Source: Flavobacterium cauense R2A-7 | GTDB taxonomy: Bacteria; Bacteroidota; Bacteroidia; Flavobacteriales; Flavobacteriaceae | NCBI RefSeq assembly: GCF_000498475.1 | Contig: NZ_AVBI01000019.1 | Location: forward strand, 186,001-250,000 | Reading direction: 5' to 3' | DNA: 64,000 bases | In this document: positions 17,121 to 26,766 of the stretch, one piece after another | How the letters are laid out: the number at the start of each line of letters is the position of its first letter | Numbering within the stretch: position 1 is the first letter of the stretch | Translations under genes and position numbers: made by a program | Notes under the pieces: model-generated | Seen by the model: only the letters and a program-made list of their open reading frames with translations | Told to the model about the DNA's origin: nothing | Database searches by the model: none

Positions 17121-17873
17121 ATGTTTAAAAAATTTACCAATCAACTTTCATTACTGAACAGTGTTTCTTTAAATGAATTGGAATCTGTTTCGCTGTTAAA
17201 CAGAATGGACAGTAAATATGCACTAACGGGAGACGATTTGCTGAAAATTTTTCCTTGTTTGATTGAAAATTATAATGTTCTTGAAATTGACGGCGTTCGC
17301 GTTTTTTCGTATGAGAATAATTATTTCGATACACCGGATCTTCAGTTTTTCAGAGACCATCATAACGGGTATGTGAATCGTATTAAAGTGCGCAGCAGAA
17401 GGTATGTGGAATCGGATTTGTGTTTTTTTGAAATCAAGAAGAAAGAGAAAATTGCCCGAACAAACAAACATCGGGAATCTCTTCCTTACATGCTTTCCGA
17501 TATAGACGAATCCCGAAAAAATGTGATACAGGATTATACGCGAAAAAACATTGGAGAAGTAACCTTTATTTTAAAGAATAATTTCAACAGAGTAACTTTG
17601 GTGAACAATCATTTTACGGAAAGAGTAACCATAGATATGAATTTGCATTTCATTGACAATCAGCGTGATGTGAAATTCGGAAAAATCGCTATAATCGAAA
17701 TAAAACAATCCAAAAACACACAGTCATCACCGTTGACCGCTTCATTAAAATATCATCACATACGGTCACAAGGAATCAGCAAATACATTTACGGCGTCAT
17801 TTCGCTGAATCCAACCGTTAAGAAAAATAATTTTAAGCCGATAATTAAAACCATAAATAAACTACAGCACTAA
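17121..17873 (+). CDS. VTC-domain (polyphosphate polymerase-like) protein
   Basis: A 250-residue soluble protein matching the VTC catalytic tunnel fold (CYTH-like). The basic residues that line the tunnel are conserved: K32 in RMDSKYAL, R87/K89/R91/R93 in NRIKVRSRRY, E104 and K106 in FFEIKKK, a late EIKQ motif (IAIIEIKQS) near residue 193, and a C-terminal SKYIYGV. In yeast Vtc4 this fold makes polyphosphate from ATP and feeds it through a membrane channel. The next gene, a four-helix DUF4956 protein, overlaps its stop codon and may be the membrane partner (inferred). Confidence 0.85.
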   Translation: MFKKFTNQLSLLNSVSLNELESVSLLNRMDSKYALTGDDLLKIFPCLIENYNVLEIDGVRVFSYENNYFDTPDLQFFRDHHNGYVNRIKVRSRRYVESDLCFFEIKKKEKIARTNKHRESLPYMLSDIDESRKNVIQDYTRKNIGEVTFILKNNFNRVTLVNNHFTERVTIDMNLHFIDNQRDVKFGKIAIIEIKQSKNTQSSPLTASLKYHHIRSQGISKYIYGVISLNPTVKKNNFKPIIKTINKLQH

Positions 17874-18511
17874 TGGAAACAGAAGAAGCATTGATAAGCG
17901 CTTTTAATACTTACGATTTTATTGTAAGATCTGCTATTGATTTTATAGCGGTGGCGTTGCTTGTGGGGTTTATTTACTATCCGAAACACAGAAATAAAGA
18001 TTTTATTTTCACTTTCATTTTGTTTAATGTGGTGAATTTTATGATCTGTTGTTTGCTTGGTGCGGTTAAAATAAAAATCGGATTTGCATTCGGACTCTTT
18101 GCCATGTTTTCGATAATCCGATACCGAACGATAGCCATTTCCATAAAAGACATGGGGTATTTTTTCGTTTGCGTGGCAATGGGAATGCTTAATTCGCTTG
18201 CTTTTGTAGATGATAATTACACGATACTTATTATTTGCAACATTGTTGTATTGTTTCTGACGTTTATTTTGGAACGTTTGGATTTTCTGAAAAATGAAAA
18301 TGCAAAAGAAATAGTTTATGATAAGGTTGAACTGATAAAACCCGAATACCGAGAACAGCTGTTATACGATTTGAATGAAAGAACCGGGTTAAATATTCAC
18401 AGAATTGAAGTGATTTCCATTGATTATTTGAAAGATACAGCGCTTTTAAAAGCATTTTATTATGCAAAAGAAAGCGAATACGTTTTACCAACCTCAGATG
18501 ATAATGATTAA
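17873..18511 (+). CDS. DUF4956 membrane protein
   Basis: A 212-residue protein with four predicted helices (about residues 18-37, 43-62, 66-85 and 95-135 as a pair) and a cytoplasmic C-terminal domain of about 70 residues. Its start overlaps the stop of the VTC-domain gene (TAATG), so the two are translationally coupled. DUF4956 genes are typically found next to VTC-domain genes. By analogy with Vtc1-type membrane subunits it may form the channel or anchor for polyphosphate. That function is inferred, not shown. Confidence 0.8.
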   Translation: METEEALISAFNTYDFIVRSAIDFIAVALLVGFIYYPKHRNKDFIFTFILFNVVNFMICCLLGAVKIKIGFAFGLFAMFSIIRYRTIAISIKDMGYFFVCVAMGMLNSLAFVDDNYTILIICNIVVLFLTFILERLDFLKNENAKEIVYDKVELIKPEYREQLLYDLNERTGLNIHRIEVISIDYLKDTALLKAFYYAKESEYVLPTSDDND

Positions 18512-19220
18512 AAAAAGGCATTTTTTTTTATTATTCGTATTTATGTTCGCTTATGAAGGAATCAGTCAGAATTACACTGATTTTCAGGGACGTTTTATAC
18601 CTTCAATAAACTACAGAATCAATAAAAAATGGAAAATTGCAGGGGAATACAGGTATTCCTTGCAAAAAGATCTTCAGGAATTCCGATCAAGCGCGGGGCA
18701 GCTTCAGCTTCAGTATGATATCAACAAAAAGTTTAGTATTGAAACAGGATATCGATTTACAACCTCTTTTAAAGAAGACAACCATCGTTTGTTTGCCGCA
18801 TTAAAATATGATTATAAGTTTAGTGATTTCACGCTGTTTTCGGGTATAAAATATCAGTTTTCAACCGGTAGTTTCGATAGCAGGTATATGAATTATTACA
18901 AAGAACCCAGACAAATGCTTCGGGAAAAAATCGGATTGGATTATAATATTCCCAAATCGAAAGCTTCAGTTTATACTTCGGCAGAAATATTTTTGAAATT
19001 AGCCGATGATGACCCGATAAAATTCAACCGGATGCGATATACCGTTGGAGGCGATTATAAATTAAAATACGGTAATGCTTTCGGTTTGTCTTTGTTTTAT
19101 GACGATAAAGTGAATCCGAGAAAAAATGATCGCTTCGTGTTGGAAACCAAATATTCGCTTTCTGTTGACGATCTGATGAAAAAAATCAAAAAGAATAAGG
19201 AGAAAAAAGCAGAAGAATAA
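18504..19220 (+). CDS. DUF2490 outer-membrane protein
   Basis: A 238-residue exported protein. The start is ATG 18504 (MIKKRHFFLLFVFMFAYEGISQ, a normal signal peptide), overlapping the DUF4956 gene by 8 nt; an upstream in-frame ATG at 18462 would put an odd 14-residue extension before the signal. The mature part is made of alternating amphipathic strands (WKIAGEYRYS, FSIETGYRFT, FTLFSGIKYQF), typical of a small beta-barrel of the DUF2490 class. The position as last gene of the VTC operon suggests an outer-membrane partner of the system, but this is inference. Confidence 0.75.
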   Translation: MIKKRHFFLLFVFMFAYEGISQNYTDFQGRFIPSINYRINKKWKIAGEYRYSLQKDLQEFRSSAGQLQLQYDINKKFSIETGYRFTTSFKEDNHRLFAALKYDYKFSDFTLFSGIKYQFSTGSFDSRYMNYYKEPRQMLREKIGLDYNIPKSKASVYTSAEIFLKLADDDPIKFNRMRYTVGGDYKLKYGNAFGLSLFYDDKVNPRKNDRFVLETKYSLSVDDLMKKIKKNKEKKAEE

Positions 19221-19324
19221 CATTAAGTTATTCAAATTCGTAAAAAATTAATTGAAATTTTAAACAATACATTAAACTATTTTTAGTTTTCGGAGTCCAA
19301 AATTCAAACCAAACCCGAAAACCT

Positions 19325-20515
19325 ATGAGAAAAGCATTGTTTTTAACGCTGAGCACCGCTGTGCTGTTTGTTTCCTGTAATAATCAGGAAGACAATTATG
19401 TAGCAATCCCTTCCGACAACTACCCTAATGTGGAAGCAACTTTTGGCAATACGATTGACTTAACCAATTTAAGTAATTATGCCAATCAGGTTATTCCGCC
19501 GTACATCACAAAAGACAATTCGGCTCTCAATCCTGTTACCGACAAAGGTGCGACTTTGGGAAGAGTTTTGTTTTATGATAAAAACCTTTCTTCGAACAAC
19601 ACCATTTCCTGTGCGAGTTGTCATCAGCAGGCAAATGCTTTCAGTGATACTAATGTTGCCAGCAATGGTGTAAACGGAACGACGGGCAGACATGCGATGC
19701 GATTAATCAATACCCGTTTTGCCAATGAGTCGAAATTCTTTTGGGATGAACGAGCGGCAAGTTTAGAAATTCAATCTACGATGCCGATTAAAAATCATGG
19801 TGAAATGGGCTTTAGTGGCGTCGATGGTGATTTGAATTTTGATGCTTTAATAACCCGTTTAAACGCAATTGGTTATTATAAGGAATTGTTCGAATTTGTT
19901 TACGGAACTGAAGAAATTACCGAGGTTAAAATTCAAAATGCTTTAGCACAGTTTATCCGAAGTATTCAATCGTTTGATTCGAAATACGATTCCGGAAGAG
20001 CTTTGGTTGCTAATGATAATCAGCCTTTTCCAAATTTTACCGCTCAGGAAAATCAGGGAAAAAATTTATTTCTGACGCCACCAGTCTTTGATGGGACCGG
20101 TTCCAGAACCGGAGGTGGAATAGGTTGTGCCGGTTGTCATGCAGCGCCCGAATTTGATATTAATCCGATTACGGGTAATAATGGAATTATTGGTGTTTTA
20201 AATGGAACTGGTATCGATATTACGAATACCCGCGCTCCTTCCCTGCGTGATTTGGTAAAAACTGACGGAACTACAAACGGCCCGATGATGCATACCGGTG
20301 TGATTACTTCTTTACAAGCGGCTATAGGTCATTATGGAACAATCAATATTGCACCCGGAAATACCAATTTAGATCCGAAACTGACTCCGGGTGGCAACGG
20401 ACAAAGGTTAAATTTAAATGCTAATGAAGTTAATGCAGTGATTGCATTTTTGCGAACCCTTTCCGGAACCAATGTGTATACAGATAATAAATGGTCGAAT
20501 CCGTTTTCTAATTAA
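19325..20515 (+). CDS. di-heme cytochrome c peroxidase, lipoprotein (MauG/CcpA family)
   Basis: A 396-residue periplasmic enzyme reducing H2O2 with electrons from cytochrome c. The start MRKALFLTLSTAVLFVSC is a lipoprotein signal (Cys18). There are two c-heme motifs: CASCH at 96-100 and CAGCH at 268-272. Typical family stretches are LGRVLFYDKNLS, RHAMRLINTRFAN and a C-terminal VNAVIAFLRTLSG. The spacing fits bacterial di-heme peroxidases. It is monocistronic, between the DUF2490 gene and a strong terminator. Some relatives catalyse other oxidations (MauG-like), so peroxidase activity is likely but not certain. Confidence 0.9.
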   Translation: MRKALFLTLSTAVLFVSCNNQEDNYVAIPSDNYPNVEATFGNTIDLTNLSNYANQVIPPYITKDNSALNPVTDKGATLGRVLFYDKNLSSNNTISCASCHQQANAFSDTNVASNGVNGTTGRHAMRLINTRFANESKFFWDERAASLEIQSTMPIKNHGEMGFSGVDGDLNFDALITRLNAIGYYKELFEFVYGTEEITEVKIQNALAQFIRSIQSFDSKYDSGRALVANDNQPFPNFTAQENQGKNLFLTPPVFDGTGSRTGGGIGCAGCHAAPEFDINPITGNNGIIGVLNGTGIDITNTRAPSLRDLVKTDGTTNGPMMHTGVITSLQAAIGHYGTINIAPGNTNLDPKLTPGGNGQRLNLNANEVNAVIAFLRTLSGTNVYTDNKWSNPFSN

Positions 20516-20520
20516 CTAAA

Positions 20521-20547
20521 AAAGCCCCGAAATTTCGGGGCTTTTTT
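20521..20547. terminator. bidirectional terminator
   Basis: Perfect hairpin AAAGCCCCGAAATTTCGGGG followed by CTTTTTT on the plus strand; the A-rich sequence on the other side gives T-rich ending for the minus strand. It separates the peroxidase gene from convergent sucD. Confidence 0.9.
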
Positions 20548-20568
20548 ATATGATAAAGTTTAGAAAAA

Positions 20569-21441
20569 TTATCCTAAAACTTCTTTTACTTTTTTACCGA
20601 TTTCGGCTGGAGAATCTACCACGTGGATTCCGTTTTCTCTCATGATACGTTTTTTAGCTTCTGCTGTATCATCAGCACCACCAACGATAGCACCTGCGTG
20701 ACCCATTGTACGTCCTTTTGGAGCAGTTTCACCAGCGATGAAACCTACAACCGGTTTTCTGTTTCCGTCTGCTTTAACCCAACGCGCTGCATCTGCTTCC
20801 AGCTGACCTCCGATTTCTCCAATCATAATGATGATTTCAGTTTCAGGATCGTTCATTAATAATTCAACCGCTTCTTTTGTAGTGGTTCCGATAATTGGAT
20901 CTCCACCAATTCCGATTGCTGTAGTAACACCTAATCCTTGTTTTGCAACCTGATCAGCAGCTTCGTATGTTAAAGTACCTGATTTAGAAACGATACCTAC
21001 TTTACCTTGTTTGAAAACGAAACCTGGCATGATACCAACTTTAGCTTCACCCGGAGTAATTACACCCGGACAGTTAGGACCTACTAAACGGCAATCTTTA
21101 CCTTTTATGAAATCATAAGCTTTGATCATATCGGCAACAGGTATTCCTTCTGTGATACAAATGATTACTTTAATTCCGGCATCAGCAGCTTCCATGATAG
21201 CATCAGCAGCAAATGCAGGTGGTACAAAGATGATAGAAGTATCAGCACCTGCCTGATCTACAGCATCTTTAACCGTGTTAAAAACCGGACGATCTAAATG
21301 TTGTGTTCCACCTTTTCCCGGAGTTACACCACCTACAACGTTTGTTCCGTATTCAATCATTTGAGAAGCGTGAAAAGTACCTTCACTTCCTGTAAAACCT
21401 TGAACAATTATTTTAGAATTTTTATTAACTAAAACACTCAT
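20569..21441 (-). CDS. sucD: succinyl-CoA synthetase alpha subunit SucD
   Basis: TCA-cycle enzyme interconverting succinyl-CoA and succinate with ATP/GTP formation; the alpha subunit binds CoA and carries the phospho-histidine. The 290-residue length is standard. The CoA-binding N-terminus ([15 protein letters not shown]), [13 protein letters not shown], and active-site His248 in [10 protein letters not shown] are clear. The beta subunit gene sucC is not in this window, which is common in Bacteroidetes. A -7-like element TATTTTTG lies at 21486-21479 without a clear -33. Confidence 0.97.
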   Translation of the reverse strand: MSVLVNKNSKIIVQGFTGSEGTFHASQMIEYGTNVVGGVTPGKGGTQHLDRPVFNTVKDAVDQAGADTSIIFVPPAFAADAIMEAADAGIKVIICITEGIPVADMIKAYDFIKGKDCRLVGPNCPGVITPGEAKVGIMPGFVFKQGKVGIVSKSGTLTYEAADQVAKQGLGVTTAIGIGGDPIIGTTTKEAVELLMNDPETEIIIMIGEIGGQLEADAARWVKADGNRKPVVGFIAGETAPKGRTMGHAGAIVGGADDTAEAKKRIMRENGIHVVDSPAEIGKKVKEVLG

Positions 21442-21548
21442 GATATCGTTTTTTATGTTGTTTGTAAAATTTGTGTTGCAAAAATAGCGTATTAGAAGAA
21501 ATATCTAAAGGATTTTGCTATAAACTTTTTAAGATTTTTAAAGGGAAA

Positions 21549-21911
21549 TTAGCTTAGTTGACTCATTTGGTAACCGCGAAACAATTTTCCGTCTTTTACT
21601 TCCCAAATTGTCATAAAATGTGCTAAAATCATTTCTTCGGTTGGACTTTCGATTGGCGTTACATAATAAGTGTACCGCACAGAAACATTATTGTCTTCTT
21701 GTAAAATATGAGAAAACTGAATGCGTGACGAAAGATAAGATCGATTCATCTCATTAGATAAATCGATTAAGTCACTTTTATTCATTTTAAGAAAACCTTT
21801 GGAACTGTACCAATGAAATTCCATTTCATCATGAAGAAAACGATTCAGGGTTTCCGTATTTCGTAATGCGTCCGATTGATAAAAATCTGTAACAAGCTCT
21901 TTAGCCATCAT
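21549..21911 (-). CDS. SnoaL/NTF2-like small protein
   Basis: A 120-residue protein with the cone-shaped alpha+beta pattern of NTF2-like proteins: an N-terminal helix ([20 protein letters not shown]), a HWYSSKG segment, and C-terminal strands ending [20 protein letters not shown]. Family members include isomerases, hydrolases and ligand-binding proteins, so no activity can be assigned. Its start overlaps the end of the upstream lpxD-like gene by about 11 nt (ATGATG at 21911/21908 leaves a choice of two starts), so it is cotranscribed with the lipid A block. Confidence 0.65.
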   Translation of the reverse strand: MMAKELVTDFYQSDALRNTETLNRFLHDEMEFHWYSSKGFLKMNKSDLIDLSNEMNRSYLSSRIQFSHILQEDNNVSVRYTYYVTPIESPTEEMILAHFMTIWEVKDGKLFRGYQMSQLS

Positions 21912-22842
21912 TTTTATTCAGTTTGTTTAGTATTTCCGGTATTTTTTTAACGTTTGCCAATTGTTTTAGCTTTTCACGGGATTCTTCAATAGGGGTTCCG
22001 AAATAAGTTTTTCCGCCTTCTACTGATTTGGTTACACCGGTTTGTCCTAAAATAACCGCTTTTTCACCAATCGTAATGCCGCTTGTGGTACCAACTTGTC
22101 CCCAAAGTGTCACTTCGTCTTCAATCACTACACAGCCAGCGATTCCGGTTTGGGAAGCAATCAAACATTTTTTGCCGATTACAGTATCGTGACCTACATG
22201 CACTTGATTATCGATTTTTGTTCCTTCACCAATAGTAGTATCGCCGGTAACGCCTTTGTCAATAGTACATAAGGCACCAATACCTACGTTGTTTTCGATT
22301 ACCACACGGCCACCGGATAACAATTGATCAAAACCTTCCGGGCGTTTTTTGTAATAGAACGCATCCGCTCCCAAAACACTTCCGGAGTGAATGATTACGT
22401 TATCGCCGATTATTGTATTATCGTAAATGGCAACATTGGAATGAATCAGACATTCTTTTCCAATCACCACATTATTACCGATGAAACAATTGGGTTGTAT
22501 TACTGTTCCTTCTCCAATAACCGCTGATTCAGAAATAGCAGTATTAGAGGATTGAAAAGGCCTGAAGTGTTTTGTCAGTTTGTTGAAATCACGAAAAGGG
22601 TCATCTGAAATAAGCAGTGCCTTACCTTCAGGGCAATCTACTTTTTTGTTGATTAAAACAATTGTAGCTGCTGATTGCAACGCTTTGTCGTAATATTTCG
22701 GATGATCCACAAAAACGATGTCTCCTCGTGTTACCACGTGAATTTCATTCATTCCGTGCACAGGAAAACGCTCATCGCCCACATACTCACATTGAATAAT
22801 GTTGGCAATTTCTTTAAGAGTATGTGTTTTGTGAAATTTCAT
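21901..22842 (-). CDS. LpxD-like UDP-3-O-acylglucosamine N-acyltransferase paralogue
   Basis: A 313-residue acyltransferase. Residues 1-~95 resemble the uridine-binding N-terminal domain of LpxD, followed by a left-handed beta-helix of hexapeptide repeats ([26 protein letters not shown]) and a short helical C-terminus. It is shorter than the LpxD encoded at 25726-26748, in the same transcription unit, and the two clearly share domain order. One is probably the housekeeping enzyme; this one may acylate another substrate or act with a different acyl chain. Two LpxD-like genes are common in Flavobacteria. Confidence 0.85.
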   Translation of the reverse strand: MKFHKTHTLKEIANIIQCEYVGDERFPVHGMNEIHVVTRGDIVFVDHPKYYDKALQSAATIVLINKKVDCPEGKALLISDDPFRDFNKLTKHFRPFQSSNTAISESAVIGEGTVIQPNCFIGNNVVIGKECLIHSNVAIYDNTIIGDNVIIHSGSVLGADAFYYKKRPEGFDQLLSGGRVVIENNVGIGALCTIDKGVTGDTTIGEGTKIDNQVHVGHDTVIGKKCLIASQTGIAGCVVIEDEVTLWGQVGTTSGITIGEKAVILGQTGVTKSVEGGKTYFGTPIEESREKLKQLANVKKIPEILNKLNKNDG

Positions 22843-22852
22843 ATCAATTAGT

Positions 22853-22909
22853 ATTCAGTGTACAGTTATATAGTAACCAGTGTAGGATAATCTTAGCTGA
22901 ACACTGAAT
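22853..22909. repeat. short-period intergenic repeat with hairpin arms
   Basis: Arms ATTCAGTGTACAGTTA (22853-22868) and 22894-22909 are inverted repeats matching at 14 of 16 positions, with a 25-nt loop. CAGT-like words recur about every 7-8 nt. It lies between two minus-strand genes, as do the elements at 15363 and 53172. Confidence 0.55.
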
Positions 22910-22926
22910 GCTGTGAACTTTTAAAA

Positions 22927-23493
22927 TTATTCTTTAACACGCTCCATGTAAGAACCGGTAGCGGTATCGATTTTGATTTTATCTCCTTCGTTAATAAATA
23001 AAGGTACGTTAACAGTTGCTCCAGTTTCTACTGTTGCCGGTTTTGTTGCGTTTGTAGCAGTATTTCCTTTTACTCCAGGTTCTGCGTAAGTAACTTCCAA
23101 TACCACTGAAGCTGGCATGTCTACAGCTAAAGGTGCGTCAGTTTCAGTGTTAATCTGAACCATTACGTTTGTTCCTTCTTTTAATAAATCCGGAGCATCA
23201 AGAACATCTCTGTTTAATGAAATTTGCTCGAACGTCTCATTGTTCATGAAATGGAATTCTGTACCTTCAGCATATAAAAACTGGAAAGTGTGTGTTTCAA
23301 CACGAACTACATCAATTTTATGACCTGCAGAAAAGGTATTGTCCAATACTTTTCCGTTAGTTAAACTTTTTAATTTTGTTCTAACGAAAGCAGGACCTTT
23401 TCCTGGTTTAACGTGAAGAAATTCTACAATTTTGTAAATATCGTGGTTAAATTTAATACACAATCCGTTTCTGATATCAGCTGTACTTGCCAT
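22927..23493 (-). CDS. efp: translation elongation factor P
   Basis: Three-domain tRNA-mimic of 188 residues that relieves ribosome stalling at polyproline. The N-terminal KOW-like domain has the loop KPGKG with the tip lysine K32, equivalent to the modified Lys34 of E. coli EF-P. Two OB domains follow (EFHFMNNETFEQI, and the C-terminal GATVNVPLFINEGDKIKIDTATG signature). It lies between lpxA and the second lpxD-like gene, an arrangement also seen in other Bacteroidetes. No epmA/epmB genes are in this window, but a deoxyhypusine synthase-like gene is (46453). Confidence 0.97.
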   Translation of the reverse strand: MASTADIRNGLCIKFNHDIYKIVEFLHVKPGKGPAFVRTKLKSLTNGKVLDNTFSAGHKIDVVRVETHTFQFLYAEGTEFHFMNNETFEQISLNRDVLDAPDLLKEGTNVMVQINTETDAPLAVDMPASVVLEVTYAEPGVKGNTATNATKPATVETGATVNVPLFINEGDKIKIDTATGSYMERVKE

Positions 23494-23522
23494 TTTAAAG
23501 TATTTATTTGTTTTATTTATTA

Positions 23523-24308
23523 TTAAACGATTCCGGTATAACCTTTCATTACACCACGCGATGAATTTCTGATAAACAGAATGATTTCATCACGTTCTGG
23601 AGTTGCCTCCATTTCTGCTTCGATGATGCTCAAAGCTTGTGTTGTATTATAGTTTTTCTGATACAAAATTCGGTAAATATCCTGAATTTCACGTATTTTT
23701 TCTGTTGAAAAACCCCTTCTTCGTAATCCTACCGAATTGATTCCTACATAGGATAACGGCTCTTTTGCTGCTTTAGTAAACGGAGGAACATCTTTTCTTA
23801 CCAAAGAACCACCTGAAATCATTGCGTGATCTCCAATAGAAATAAACTGATGTACTGCTGCCAGTCCGCCAATGATTGCATAATCGCCTACAGTAACGTG
23901 TCCGGCTAAAGCCACTCCGTTAACAATGATGGCATTATCGCCTATGTGACAATCGTGTGCAATGTGCGCTGTTGCCATAATCAGACAGTTTTTCCCAATC
24001 TTGGTTTGTCCTGAAGCAATAGTTCCTCTATTTATTGTAACACATTCTCTTACAGTAGTATTATCGCCTATTATTGCAAGTGAATCTTCACCTCCAAATT
24101 TTAAATCCTGAGGAACGGCTGCAATAACCGCACCGGGGAAAATATTACAGTTCTTACCGATTCGTGCCCCTTCCATGATGGTAACATTCGAACCAATCCA
24201 GGTTCCTTCACCAATTTCTACATTATTATGTATCGTTGTAAAAGGCTCAATTACCACATTTTTGGCAATTTTTGCACCCGGATGAACATATGCTAAAGGT
24301 TGATTCAT
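23523..24308 (-). CDS. lpxA: UDP-N-acetylglucosamine acyltransferase LpxA
   Basis: First committed acyl transfer of lipid A synthesis. The 261-residue length is standard. N-terminal hexapeptide-repeat beta-helix (IGEGTWIGSNVTI, IGKNCNIFPGAVI) with the catalytic-histidine region TAHIAHDCHIG and GHVTVGDYAIIGG, then the helical C-terminal domain starting SVGLRRRGFSTEKIREI. It starts 10 nt after lpxC/fabZ and is part of the same operon. Confidence 0.97.
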   Translation of the reverse strand: MNQPLAYVHPGAKIAKNVVIEPFTTIHNNVEIGEGTWIGSNVTIMEGARIGKNCNIFPGAVIAAVPQDLKFGGEDSLAIIGDNTTVRECVTINRGTIASGQTKIGKNCLIMATAHIAHDCHIGDNAIIVNGVALAGHVTVGDYAIIGGLAAVHQFISIGDHAMISGGSLVRKDVPPFTKAAKEPLSYVGINSVGLRRRGFSTEKIREIQDIYRILYQKNYNTTQALSIIEAEMEATPERDEIILFIRNSSRGVMKGYTGIV

Positions 24309-24318
24309 AAATTCTTGT

Positions 24319-25707
24319 TTAGTTCTTTTTTACAATTTGTGCCATTAATTCGGCTTCAGTAACTAATTTACCGTTTGCGTACGCGCTGGCCTGCATATGA
24401 CAGATTCCGCGACGGATTGGTGATAATAATGTTAATTTGAATATTAACGTATCGCCCGGTAAAACTTTATGTTTGAATTTTACATTGTCAATTTTCATGA
24501 AATATGTCAGGTAGTTTTCAGGATCAGGAACCGTACTTAAAATAAGGATTCCTCCAGTTTGTGCCATAGCTTCGATAATTAAAACGCCCGGCATAACCGG
24601 TGCTCCCGGGAAGTGTCCCACGAAGAATTCCTCATTCATGGTTACGTTTTTCAATCCAACTACATGTGTATCTGACATTTCTAAAATTCGGTCTACCAAC
24701 AAAAACGGATTTCTGTGTGGCAGCATCGACATGATTTTAGTAACATCCATTAACGGTTCTTTGTTTAAATCGAAAACAGGAACCTGATTTTTTTGTTCGT
24801 TTTTAATAATTTTCGACATTTTTTTAGCAAACATCGTGTTTACAAAATGTCCCGGTTTATTAGCGATAACTTTCCCTTTTATTTTAGTTCCGATTAAGGC
24901 CAAATCACCTACTACATCAAGCAATTTATGACGTGCTGCTTCATTTGGATAATGTAACGTCAGATTGTCTAAAACACCATTTGGTTTTACAGAAATATTA
25001 TCTTTACCGAAAGCAACTTTTAAGCGCTCCATGGTTTCCGAGGATATTTCTTTATCCACATAAACGATAGCATTATTTAAATCACCACCTTTAATCAATC
25101 CGTGTTCCAATAAACCTTCTAATTCATGAAGGAAACTAAACGTACGACAATCAGCAATTTCAGTTTTGAACTCGCTGATGGATTTCATTGTCGCATTTTG
25201 GGTGCCTAAAACTTTTGTACCGAAGTCGACCATTGCGGTAACACAATATTCATCCGAAGGAATAATAGTAATTTCACTTCCCGTTACTTCATCCATATAA
25301 GAAATCACTTCCTTAACGACATATACATTGCGCTCTGCGTCTTGTTCCACAACACCGGCTTTTTCGATGGCTTCCACAAAATATTTCGAAGAACCGTCCA
25401 TAATTGGTGGCTCTGAAGCATCTAATTCGATGATAACGTTGTCTACATCACAACCAACAAAAGCAGCTAAAACATGCTCTGAAGTTTGGATTTTAACTCC
25501 CAATTTTTCCAGGTTTGTACCTCTTTGGGTGTTAACAACATAATTGGCATCGGCTTCAATGATGGGTTGTCCTTCCAAATCCACACGCACGAATGTAAAT
25601 CCGTTGTTTACCGGCGCCGGTTTGAAAGTCATCGTTACTTCCTGTCCGGTATGTAACCCCACTCCTTTTAATGAAATTTCGTTTTTAATGGTTGTTTGCT
25701 TAACCAT
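24319..25707 (-). CDS. bifunctional LpxC deacetylase / FabZ dehydratase
   Basis: Fusion of two enzymes. Residues 1-~300 are the Zn2+ deacetylase LpxC, the committed step of lipid A synthesis: zinc ligand His in QTSEHVLAAF, then HYPNEAARHKLLDVVGDLAL with the second His and Asp ligand. Residues ~315-462 are the hotdog-fold dehydratase FabZ: MLPHRNPFLLVDR and the catalytic GHFPGAPVMPGVLIIEAMAQ. The fusion is well known in Bacteroidetes and couples the two uses of 3-hydroxyacyl-ACP, lipid A and fatty acid elongation. Flanked tightly by lpxD and lpxA. Confidence 0.96.
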   Translation of the reverse strand: MVKQTTIKNEISLKGVGLHTGQEVTMTFKPAPVNNGFTFVRVDLEGQPIIEADANYVVNTQRGTNLEKLGVKIQTSEHVLAAFVGCDVDNVIIELDASEPPIMDGSSKYFVEAIEKAGVVEQDAERNVYVVKEVISYMDEVTGSEITIIPSDEYCVTAMVDFGTKVLGTQNATMKSISEFKTEIADCRTFSFLHELEGLLEHGLIKGGDLNNAIVYVDKEISSETMERLKVAFGKDNISVKPNGVLDNLTLHYPNEAARHKLLDVVGDLALIGTKIKGKVIANKPGHFVNTMFAKKMSKIIKNEQKNQVPVFDLNKEPLMDVTKIMSMLPHRNPFLLVDRILEMSDTHVVGLKNVTMNEEFFVGHFPGAPVMPGVLIIEAMAQTGGILILSTVPDPENYLTYFMKIDNVKFKHKVLPGDTLIFKLTLLSPIRRGICHMQASAYANGKLVTEAELMAQIVKKN

Positions 25708-25725
25708 GGTTTACTTATTTTAGTT

Positions 25726-26748
25726 TTAGTTAGTTTGTTTTTTCTTTAATGCGTGAAGATCATCCACAATTTTTGGTAAATTTTTGAAATGGACATACGA
25801 TTTACTGAAATCTCCGTAACTGAAAGCCGGACTTCCCTGTATCGCTTCTCCTTCTTTAATGCTTCTTCCCACGCCGGATTGTGCCTGAATTCGAACACCA
25901 TCACCAATGGTAATATGTCCGACAATTCCGACCTGACCGCCAATCATACAGTTTTTACCGATTTTAGTAGAACCAGCCACTCCGGTTTGGGATGCTATAA
26001 CGGTGTTTTCTCCGATTTCAACATTGTGGGCGATTTGAATCTGATTGTCCAATTTAACACCTTTACGAATAATTGTCGAACCTAAAGTAGCACGATCAAT
26101 GGTCGTACAGGAACCGATATCTACATTGTCTTCAATAATTACGTTACCGATTTGCGGTACTTTGGTATACGTTCCGTCTTCTTGAGGTGCAAAACCAAAT
26201 CCGTCCGAACCAATAATGGAACCGGAATGAATGGTACAGTTTTTACCAATTTCGGTTTCGGAATAAATGCGAACACCGGCAAACAATACAGAATTGTCGC
26301 CAATGATTACGTTGTCTCCCACGAAACTGTTCGGATATATTTTTACGTTATTCCCAATCTTTACGTTTTTACCGATGTAGCAAAAACTACCTAAATAAAG
26401 GTTTTCCCCGTATTCCACATTTTCTGAAATGACAGAAGGCTGCTCGATTCCGGATTTCATCAGTTTCACCTGATTGTAGTATTCCAATAATTTAGAAAAG
26501 GATTTATAAGCGTCTTCTACCTTAATTAAAGTCGTAGTAATAGGCTGTTCGGGTTCAAAAGTCGAATTTACAATCGTAATAGTCGCTTTTGTGGTATATA
26601 TATGATTCAGGTATTTCGGATTGGCCAGGAAAGTAAGCGAACCTTCTGTTCCTTCTTCTATTTTAGCCAATTTAAAGACTTCTGCCGAGGGATTTCCAAC
26701 GACTTCACCTTCTAAAATACCTGCTATTTGTTCTGCTGTAAATTTCAT
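25726..26748 (-). CDS. lpxD: UDP-3-O-acylglucosamine N-acyltransferase LpxD
   Basis: Adds the N-linked acyl chain in the third step of lipid A synthesis. The 340-residue length is typical. N-terminal uridine-binding domain (MKFTAEQIAGILEGEVVG, SLTFLANPKY), hexapeptide repeats from ~110 to ~305 with the catalytic-His segment IQIAHNVEIGENTVIASQTG, and a C-terminal helix (KNLPKIVDDLHALKKK). First of the lipid A genes, 18 nt downstream of the HD-domain gene. Confidence 0.96.
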   Translation of the reverse strand: MKFTAEQIAGILEGEVVGNPSAEVFKLAKIEEGTEGSLTFLANPKYLNHIYTTKATITIVNSTFEPEQPITTTLIKVEDAYKSFSKLLEYYNQVKLMKSGIEQPSVISENVEYGENLYLGSFCYIGKNVKIGNNVKIYPNSFVGDNVIIGDNSVLFAGVRIYSETEIGKNCTIHSGSIIGSDGFGFAPQEDGTYTKVPQIGNVIIEDNVDIGSCTTIDRATLGSTIIRKGVKLDNQIQIAHNVEIGENTVIASQTGVAGSTKIGKNCMIGGQVGIVGHITIGDGVRIQAQSGVGRSIKEGEAIQGSPAFSYGDFSKSYVHFKNLPKIVDDLHALKKKQTN

Positions 26749-26766
26749 CTATGCAAAAATATAAAA

